Assembly (NCBI GenBank): GCA_046760705.1
Contig: JBHIER010000150.1
Span: 1-7,655, forward strand
Source of the DNA: JBHIER01 sp046760705 [NCBI: bacterium]
Lineage (GTDB): Bacteria > JBHIER01 > G020348925
Length of the DNA stretch: 7,655 nucleotides
Direction of reading: 5' to 3'
The translations under genes and the position numbers were made by a program. This document shows, piece by piece, positions 1 through 6,300 of the stretch (its first letter is position 1; each line of letters opens with the position of its first letter). The notes below the pieces were generated by a model, which saw nothing but the letters and a program-made list of their open reading frames with translations, made no database searches and was not told the DNA's origin.

Positions 1-521
1 ATGTCCGCATCATCTCAGCCTCCAACAGGGATCTGGCCGAAGAGGTCAAAAAAGGGCGGTTCCGAGAAGACCTGTACTACCGGTTGAATGTCATCTCCAT
101 CCACATGCCTTCTCTGAGGGAACGAAAGGAGGACATCCCCCTCCTGGTCCGGCACTTTCTGGAGAAGCATCGTCAAAAGAGCGCCAAGCCCATCGAAGGG
201 ATCGCACCCAAAGCGATGGATGCCCTCATGAGCTACCATTGGCCGGGCAATGTCAGAGAGCTGGAGAATACTATCGAACGGGCCACTGTATTGGCCAGAG
301 GGAAGACCCTCACGACCGGAGATCTGTACATCCCTAAGGCGGTCGACTTGATGGGTGGGGCGAAGACATTGCGAGAGGTGGAAAGAAATTTCGTGATGAA
401 AGTTCTGGAGGAATGCGACGGAAACAAGACCAAGGCGGCCAAACGGTTGGGTGTTCCCTTCGCTGGCTCCATTATAGACTGCGAGAGTGGGAATGATGAC
501 GGCCCGGATCGGACAGTTTGA
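1..521 (+). CDS. Sigma-54-dependent transcriptional activator (NtrC family), 3' part, frameshifted near its end
   Basis: This is the C-terminal part of an AAA+ enhancer-binding protein that opens sigma-54 RNA polymerase complexes using ATP; the gene begins before the window. Reading from position 3, the protein shows the sensor I stretch RIISASNRDL, then GRFREDLYYRLNV and LRERKEDIP, and the sensor II stretch WPGNVRELENTIERA (240-284), all hallmarks of the family. The Walker motifs, the GAFTGA loop and the N-terminal sensory domain (REC, GAF or FHA) are outside the window, so its input is unknown. A Fis-type HTH starts at about 381 (NKTKAAKRLGV), but the recognition helix is missing in this frame: after codon 453 the reading runs into an unrelated tail and stops at 519-521. 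The expected helix is present in another frame and ends at 494-496, overlapping the kinase start. The family call is secure; whether the gene is intact is not. Confidence 0.93.
   Translation, partial: VRIISASNRDLAEEVKKGRFREDLYYRLNVISIHMPSLRERKEDIPLLVRHFLEKHRQKSAKPIEGIAPKAMDALMSYHWPGNVRELENTIERATVLARGKTLTTGDLYIPKAVDLMGGAKTLREVERNFVMKVLEECDGNKTKAAKRLGVPFAGSIIDCESGNDDGPDRTV
450..460 (+). other. Apparent one-base deletion in the activator's HTH
   Basis: The frame carrying KRLGV changes to an unrelated peptide after the GTT codon at 453-455. Restarting at 455 gives SLRWLHYRLREWE and a stop at 494-496, which is how a Fis-type HTH normally ends. One extra T in the run at 454-455, just before CCC, would join the two frames. 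No classical X-XXY-YYZ slippery heptamer is visible. A sequencing or assembly indel, or a recent mutation, is more likely than programmed frameshifting. Confidence 0.85.
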
Positions 522-2229
522 ACTGTTGGAGGAGATCTCTCGAAGCAGTACCACCTCTGTCTACAAGGCTTTCCAGAGAAGTCTGGATCGGTTGGTTCTG
601 CTGAAGCAGCTCCATCCACACCTGACTCGAGAAGAGGATATTGTCAAAAGGTTCGAGCGTGAGGCCAAAGCAGCCGCCCGCATCAAACACGAACACGTTG
701 TGGACATTTACGACTATGGACGGTGGGAGGATACCTACTACATCGCCATGGAGTATGTGGAGGGCGTCAGTCTGAAAACCATTCTGGACAGAGAGGGGCC
801 CCTACCCCTTGAGGTTGCGGCCACCATTCTGCGCGACGCCCTGAGGGGCCTGGCCTACGCCCACTCAAAGGGGGTGTTTCATCGCGACATGAAACCGGCC
901 AACATCCTCATCTCCTCTGAAGGAACCGTCAAAATAGCCGACTTCGGCCTGGCCCTCATCAGCGACTACCCGTCCATTACGGCCCAGGACGGTGTGGTGG
1001 GAACTCCGGCCTACATGTCCCCAGAACAGGCCAGCGGCGAAGAGATCGACGGCCGCTCGGACATCTTCTCCCTGGGGTTGACTTTCTACGAAATGCTGGC
1101 CGGCAAGAGAGCCTACGACGGCGACTCCTTTTCAGCTTGCATTACAAAACTCCTGACAGAAGAGCCTCCAAGGATGATGGACCTCCGGAAGGACATTCCC
1201 AAAGATGTGGCCGAGGTTTTCGACCGGATGATCAAGAGGCCCGTCTCGAAACGGTATCAGAGCTGCGATGAGGCGTTGCAAGATCTGGAGCGCTGCTCGA
1301 CCCTCCCCGGACGCCTCCTCTCCAAGGAGAGGTTGACCGCATACATCGCCGCCCCCCAGAGAGTCTCGCCCGGTGTGATGCTGCCAAGAGCAAAACCGGC
1401 GAGAACCAAGCGTCGCGCCCTGATGGGAGTTGCCTTCATCTCTTTTGTAATCCTGATCGGGGCCGGGTACATCCTGCTGCTCAAAGGTGCGAACGATACA
1501 ACGGTGGGGACTGTTCCTTTCTCCGGGGCGGAGATCGAGGTCCCCATGGAGCAGACCGAAACCCCCGATTCTCTGGCCCCTCTGGCTCAGAGCGCAGGAG
1601 ATGAGGAACTTCCTGCCGATTCTCTGCCCCCCCTGGCTCAGAGTGCCGAAGAAGAGAACCCTCCTGCAAGAGAGGCGACGGAACCGGTGGGATCGAAGAG
1701 AGCGACCTCCCACTCGGGCCCAGATCGGGGAGAGCCCGATCTGAGGGGTGAGAAGGCAAGAGGCTCCTTCGTAGAGACTCCACCTTCGGAGGCCCAATAC
1801 GGGATTCTGGAGATCAACTGCCTCCCCTGGGCTCACGTCTATGTTGATGATCGACACATCGACACCACTCCGCTCCGAGAAGGGATCTCTTTACAGACCG
1901 GCACCCATAAAGTCGCCCTCGTCAATCCGGACTTCCCCCCGTATTTTGAGACCGTCGACATCGGGCCCGACGAAAGGAGACGGATTGAAGTCTCTCTCTT
2001 TGACATCGTCGGGTTCCTCGAGGTCAAGGCGCGCCCATGGGCCGCAGTCTTCGTCGACGGTGACTCACTGGAGACAACCCCTTTTTATAGACCGCTCATG
2101 CTGAGTGCCGGCAGCCACATCCTCCGTCTGGAAAATCCAAACTTTGCTATCTTAGAGAAGAGGGTGGTGATCGTTGCGGGTGAGACATTGAGGGTGGATC
2201 AAGACCTCACCAAGCTTGGAAGAGAATAG
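493..2229 (+). CDS. Transmembrane Ser/Thr protein kinase with two extracytoplasmic PEGA domains
   Basis: A Hanks-type kinase of 578 residues, expected to phosphorylate Ser/Thr on cytoplasmic partners. Visible residues: VAIK-type Lys38 (LLKQL), alpha-C Glu57 (REA), catalytic loop HRDMKPAN with Asp132, Lys134 and Asn137, DFG Asp150, and TPAYMSPEQ at 171-179. The glycine-rich loop is odd: residues 15-24 read ISRSSTTSVY and contain no glycine. One membrane helix (about 310-330) follows a basic stretch. Then comes an acidic, proline-rich linker with a 17-residue repeat, then two PEGA domains (about 436-505 and 506-578), both with the pattern LPWAHVYVD / RPWAAVFVD followed by TTP. PEGA domains are usually extracytoplasmic and may bind cell-wall or surface partners. 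The start is ATG 493, which overlaps the restored stop of the activator (ATGA) and follows GAGAGTGGGA; ATG 496 and GTG 487 are alternatives. Tight coupling suggests it signals with the upstream activator, which is an inference. Confidence 0.95.
   Translation: MMTARIGQFELLEEISRSSTTSVYKAFQRSLDRLVLLKQLHPHLTREEDIVKRFEREAKAAARIKHEHVVDIYDYGRWEDTYYIAMEYVEGVSLKTILDREGPLPLEVAATILRDALRGLAYAHSKGVFHRDMKPANILISSEGTVKIADFGLALISDYPSITAQDGVVGTPAYMSPEQASGEEIDGRSDIFSLGLTFYEMLAGKRAYDGDSFSACITKLLTEEPPRMMDLRKDIPKDVAEVFDRMIKRPVSKRYQSCDEALQDLERCSTLPGRLLSKERLTAYIAAPQRVSPGVMLPRAKPARTKRRALMGVAFISFVILIGAGYILLLKGANDTTVGTVPFSGAEIEVPMEQTETPDSLAPLAQSAGDEELPADSLPPLAQSAEEENPPAREATEPVGSKRATSHSGPDRGEPDLRGEKARGSFVETPPSEAQYGILEINCLPWAHVYVDDRHIDTTPLREGISLQTGTHKVALVNPDFPPYFETVDIGPDERRRIEVSLFDIVGFLEVKARPWAAVFVDGDSLETTPFYRPLMLSAGSHILRLENPNFAILEKRVVIVAGETLRVDQDLTKLGRE
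1567..1668 (+). repeat. 51-bp imperfect tandem repeat in the kinase linker
   Basis: Two adjacent in-frame 51-bp copies (1567-1617 and 1618-1668) encode DSLAPLAQSAGDEELPA and DSLPPLAQSAEEENPPA. They lie between the membrane helix and the first PEGA domain, where an acidic, proline-rich spacer is expected. The divergence between copies shows the duplication is not brand new. Copy number may vary between strains. Confidence 0.9.
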
Positions 2230-3104
2230 TGCAAAAAGTGCACCATCCGCCCTTGCCCGGCCGAGCCCCACTGCCATATCCGACGAAGCTGAAGAGAGCG
2301 GTTCTTCTCCTGCCTATTTTTCTGGTGCTTTTTGCCTGGGGCAAAACTCAAGCTCAAAGAGAGGAAGGCCCCAGCATCGACAGGATAAAAGAGGCGTATA
2401 ATCGATTTCATTTCCCTGAGGTGGTGTCGTTGGCCACTCAGGCCCTTCAGGTTGAACCACCTCCCTCCTCCGAGGCCCGGGTCGAGATTTACACCTACCT
2501 CGCCTTTGCCCAGATTGCGTTGGGAAAGAATGAAGAGGCCAGAGGAGCCTTCCAGGCCGCACTCGAACTTGACCCTACTCTCACTCTCGATCCTGTCCTC
2601 GTATCTCCCAAAATTATTGCTGTTTTCAACGAGGTAAGATCGGCCCTCGAGGCCAAAAAGGAAAAGGAGACGCTGAGGCCAATTTTGCAGCCCCCCCAAG
2701 AGGACAGACGGTTGGGAGGTGCCTGGAGGTCACTTCTGCTGCCGGGCTGGGGGCAGCTCTACAAGGGCCAAAAGAGAAAAGCCATCGTTATCTTTGCTGT
2801 TCAGACCATCAATATAAGCACACTCTTGTACGCCCACTTCAAAATGGACCGGGCTCACGACGAGTACCTACAGGCTACGGACCCTGACCTCATCGAGTCG
2901 ACGTACGACCGATACAACTCCTACCATAAACTGAGGAATTCCTTCCTCCTCTTGACTGGAGGCGTATGGATCTACTCCCATATAGATGCTGCCCTCATCC
3001 AGCCGGCCTCCGAAAAGGGAAGGGGAGCAGAGCCAGAGGCCAGCTCCTTGATGCCTGCAGTGACATCAGATTCCTTCTACCTCACATTCACGGTCAGATT
3101 TTGA
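2229..3104 (+). CDS. TPR-containing membrane protein with a DUF5683-like C-terminal domain
   Basis: A protein of 291 residues whose function is unknown. The GTG start at 2229 shares one base with the kinase stop codon and lies four bases after GGAAGAG (2218-2224), so the two genes are translationally linked; GTG 2238 is a possible alternative. The N-terminus is a proline-rich lead, then KLKRAVLLLPIFLVLFAW, a signal peptide or anchor with possible cleavage after Ala42 (TQA). Residues about 49-138 are helical and TPR-like (YLAFAQIALGKNEEARGAF, then AALELDPTL). Residues 165-258 resemble DUF5683: LLLPGWGQLYKGQKRKA at 169-185, then two hydrophobic segments (about 185-204 and 238-258). The C-terminus (SFYLTFTVRF) is beta-strand-like and ends in Phe. 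Its position after a PEGA kinase suggests an accessory envelope role for the kinase pathway. The domain calls are from motif recognition only. Confidence 0.85.
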   Translation: MQKVHHPPLPGRAPLPYPTKLKRAVLLLPIFLVLFAWGKTQAQREEGPSIDRIKEAYNRFHFPEVVSLATQALQVEPPPSSEARVEIYTYLAFAQIALGKNEEARGAFQAALELDPTLTLDPVLVSPKIIAVFNEVRSALEAKKEKETLRPILQPPQEDRRLGGAWRSLLLPGWGQLYKGQKRKAIVIFAVQTINISTLLYAHFKMDRAHDEYLQATDPDLIESTYDRYNSYHKLRNSFLLLTGGVWIYSHIDAALIQPASEKGRGAEPEASSLMPAVTSDSFYLTFTVRF

Positions 3105-3160
3105 ATCCTCCCTTGCAGCTTGGATCAACGATGCACGTTTTGCGTTTCTCCCATGAAAAT

Positions 3161-3170
3161 ATTGCGCAAT
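3161..3170. promoter_or_regulatory. Perfect 10-bp palindrome, candidate activator binding site
   Basis: ATTGCGCAAT is an exact palindrome in the intergenic region. It lies about 145 bp upstream of the start predicted from the sigma-54 promoter, a usual distance for an enhancer-type site. TTGCG also occurs at 3140-3144 and within the promoter at 3295-3299. No second full palindrome was found, and activators often bind paired sites, so the assignment is weak. Confidence 0.35.
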
Positions 3171-3250
3171 GCAACCACTGATGAAAGCCACGTTCTGAGC
3201 GCTGTTGTGAAGTCGGAAATATAAACAACTGTTCAACAAGAAGTTACATT

Positions 3251-3280
3251 TTGACTGCGAGTCTTGATTCAGAGTATATG
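3251..3280 (+). promoter_or_regulatory. Possible sigma-70-type promoter
   Basis: TTGACT (3251-3256) and TATATG (3275-3280) are separated by 18 bases, giving five of six and four of six consensus matches. It would start transcription just beside the sigma-54 element. Such pairs occur by chance in AT-rich spacers, and the sigma-54 match is stronger. Confidence 0.3.
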
Positions 3281-3283
3281 CAA

Positions 3284-3299
3284 AGGCACGTAAATTGCG
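3284..3299 (+). promoter_or_regulatory. Sigma-54 (-24/-12) promoter of the giant gene
   Basis: AGGCACGTAAATTGCG matches the sigma-54 consensus TGGCACG-N4-TTGCW at every core base. The invariant GG (3285-3286) and GC (3297-3298) are ten bases apart, as required. Only the flanking T before GG and the W after TTGC differ. The predicted start is near 3310, giving a leader of about 36 bases that contains the ribosome binding site. A sigma-54 activator gene lies about 2.8 kb upstream on the same strand, which makes a regulatory link plausible but unproven. Confidence 0.75.
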
Positions 3300-3330
3300 T
3301 ACTTATGCTTCGGCAAAAAGTCTCTGCAGG

Positions 3331-3336
3331 AAGGAG
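3331..3336 (+). promoter_or_regulatory. Ribosome binding site of the giant gene
   Basis: AAGGAG is a near-ideal Shine-Dalgarno sequence with nine bases before ATG 3346. It fixes that start, which also opens directly onto a signal peptide. Confidence 0.85.
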
Positions 3337-3345
3337 TAAAGAACT

Positions 3346-6300
3346 ATGGCGTCTATTTCATCGCACAATTTCAGATTGATTGCTCTTTTGGGCATCGTTC
3401 TACTTCTCGGAGTTGAAGGTGCTGGGGCATCGGATGGGGAGTGGATTCTCCAGCGTTTTGTGCCCTACGACATCGACGTGATTCGGGACGTCTCCTTCTT
3501 AGAGAACGGACAGACCGGTTGGGTTGTGGGGTACAGCCAATACGGTCGCTTCCATTTCGGTTCCACCATTCTGAAGACGATCGACGGGGGCACGACCTGG
3601 ACGGAACAGGAGATTGGATTGACCAACATCAACGAGGCAGTTCACTTCACCGATGCGCTTCGCGGCTGGATTGTTGGGAGCAATGGGGGGATTGCTTTTA
3701 GCTCCGACGGCGGTGATTCCTGGGTTCCTCAGGCCAGCGGGACCGATGCCCGATTGAAAGATGTCTATTTTGTCAACGACACGGTCGGTTGGGCCGTCGG
3801 CGACTACACCATACTCTACACCTCAAACGGGGGAGAGTTGTGGCAAGGAGCTGGGGTCCATTACGGGTCGCGACTCAGGGCCGTCACCTTTCAAACGGTC
3901 AGGGAAGGATGGGCCGTAGGAAGCAACGGTGCCATCTACCACACCACTGACGGGGGCAGCGAGTGGACGACTGTTGAAAGCCCCACGTCCGAGGATCTTT
4001 GCGACATCTTTTTCATTGACGAGGAAACTGGATGGATCGCTGGAAAGAGCGGAACCATTCTTTCCACCGAAGACGGGGGGAGCACCTGGGGGGTTCAATG
4101 GAGCGGCCCACCGCTCAACGGCCTCTTCTTTACGGACGAAAAGGCGGGATGGGCCGTAGGCTCAGGAGGCACCGTTCTGTTCACCGAGGAGGGGGGCAAG
4201 CCATGGGTGCCAATTCCAGCACCAGCCAGTGCGACCCTGTATGGGGTCCATTTCTTCGATCGAGACCGGGGCTTGATCTTCGGAGCAGGTGGCGTCCTCC
4301 TTCGGACCGGCGACGGCGGAGCCTCCTGGCGTTACGTTATGGACGGCCCTAACGCCAATTTGACGGACGTCTCTTTCGTCGACTCCAAAAACGGCTGGGC
4401 CTGCGGGTGGAGTGGTACTATTCTTCGCACTACGGACGGTGGTGAGCGATGGGTGGCCCAACGATGCGGCCTGGACGCCCTTCTCATGGGTGTAGATTTC
4501 ATCGACCTTCAAAATGGATGGGTTGTTACTTTCGAAGGGGGGATGGTTGAGACCGAAGAGGGTGGGGTGAGCTGGTCGTCTGTCCAGGCACCGGCCGGCA
4601 CCTTCAGAGGCCTGGACTACATCGACCAGGAGAACATCTGGGTCGTTGGCGAACACTCCGGCCTGGGATCAATCTGGCACGGCCCAGAGTGGCGAGTTAG
4701 GGCCCAGGTCCCCATGGGCGGCCCCTTACAGGATGTCTGTTTCGCCGACAGGTCCAACGGCTGGGCTGTGGGAGTGGGGGGAACTATCCTGCACACATCA
4801 GATGGAGGCCAGAGATGGGTCGAACAGCGCTCCGGAACTACGGAAGAGCTGACCCACATCCAGGCTGTCAACTCCGAAACGGCATGGGTGTCAGGAAAAT
4901 TCGATGGCCTCATCAAAACAGTTAACGGCGGCCAGAACTGGACCATCGTCCGACCTGACCCATCCTACATTTTCGGACCGATCGCATTCCCCACTTCCCA
5001 GACAGGATGGGTCGTGGGCCGGTCCAAGACCGACGGATCGGTGGTGATCTTTCATACGACCAATGGAGGGGGCCAGTGGGGTACCACCCCTGTGGCCTCA
5101 AAGGAGGGGTTCACGGCCGTGGACTTTGTGAGCCCGTTCGAAGGGTGGGCTGTTGGGGAGAAGGGAACCATTTGGTATTTTACCGATCTCCCCTTCCACT
5201 CCATATCCGGTCGGGCGATCTATTGCGACAACCTTGAGCCGATCCCAGGAGTCACCTTAGATCTCTCCGGCAACGCCGTTGACACAGTGATCACTGATGA
5301 GGAGGGAACATTTAGGTTCGACCGCCTTCGCCAGAGTCGGAACTTCTGCGTAGAACCTCACATGGCCGGAGCTCCCCGGCAGGTCATCACCTCCTTTGAT
5401 GCCTCCCTGATCCTGAGGAGCATGCTGGGGCAGTATCCCCTCAGCTCCTGTGATTCGGTGGCTGCAGACGTCACTGGCAATGACCAGGTCGGCAGCTTCG
5501 ACGTATCAACCATTCTGCGATATGTGGTGGGCCAGGAGCTCGAGGGGTTGACTGGTAGGTGGACATTTCTGCCTGAAGAATTTTGCTATCCAGACCTTCA
5601 GTCTGACCAGACAGACCAAATCTTTCGAGGTATCATATACGGGGATGTGACTCAGAATTGGCCGGGTATCCCCGATACCGGCGTTCCCGAAGTGAGCGTC
5701 AGCCTCCCTCACACCGGTGCGGCCGCCGGCTCAGATTTTTTCGTCTACATGTTCGCCTCACCCATCACCTATACTTGTTTGGACTCATTGGACATCTTAT
5801 CGTACCAGGCTCGGATAGACTATGATCCCTCTCTTTTGCGAGTCACCGCTGTGTCAGACACCGGACTTGTCACTGAGGGGTGGGGCCCTCTGGTGTCTGA
5901 CATCGACAACGATAATGGTCACCTCTATATAGCCAAAGCGGGGACTTTTCCGCTCCCCTGGTGCGGAGGTTCACCAGCCCCGCTGGTGATCATCCACTCT
6001 TGCGTCGATTCGAAAGCCCCTTCCGGGGCTACAAGCCCCCTGACTATGACTACGATGATCTTTAATGAGGGTACACCCTGGGCCGAAACCAGGGATGGCT
6101 TCTTCCAGGTGTTGAAGCACACCATTTCCGGCACAGTCTCCTACTGTTCGACGGAGGTTGAGGTGCCTGATGTCCTGCTCTCCCTGGCCGGCGATGCCTC
6201 TTTGACCGCCTCAACGGATGAGACCGGCTGGTACGGATTTCACGGTCTTGACCGGGGCGGCGATTACTGTGTGGTCACCATTTCAAAAAGCGGAGTCCCG

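Noticed and set aside
450-460. Programmed -1 frameshifting in the activator gene
   Set aside because: There is no slippery heptamer or obvious downstream stem-loop, and the shift would be needed for the only functional HTH, which is unlike known programmed cases.
15-554. Long antisense open frame across the activator gene
   Set aside because: It lies opposite a strand with clear AAA+ motifs and has no recognisable domain or ribosome binding site; it is a coding shadow.
1132-1857. Antisense 241-codon open frame across the kinase
   Set aside because: The opposite strand encodes the kinase C-lobe, membrane helix and linker; the antisense product is compositionally odd and has no motif.
3105-3200. 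Search for a terminator after the DUF5683-like gene
   Set aside because: No stable GC-rich hairpin followed by a T-run is visible, so none is reported.
3204-3229. GTTGT ... ACAAC inverted repeat with a 16-base gap
   Set aside because: The arms are only five bases, AT-rich and widely spaced; this is expected by chance.
3253-3263. GACT-GCG-AGTC short inverted repeat
   Set aside because: Four-base arms are too short to support an operator and overlap the weak -35-like element.
4162-4656. Antisense open frame inside the propeller region
   Set aside because: It mirrors the repetitive Gly/Trp-rich blades; other antisense frames in the same gene arise the same way.
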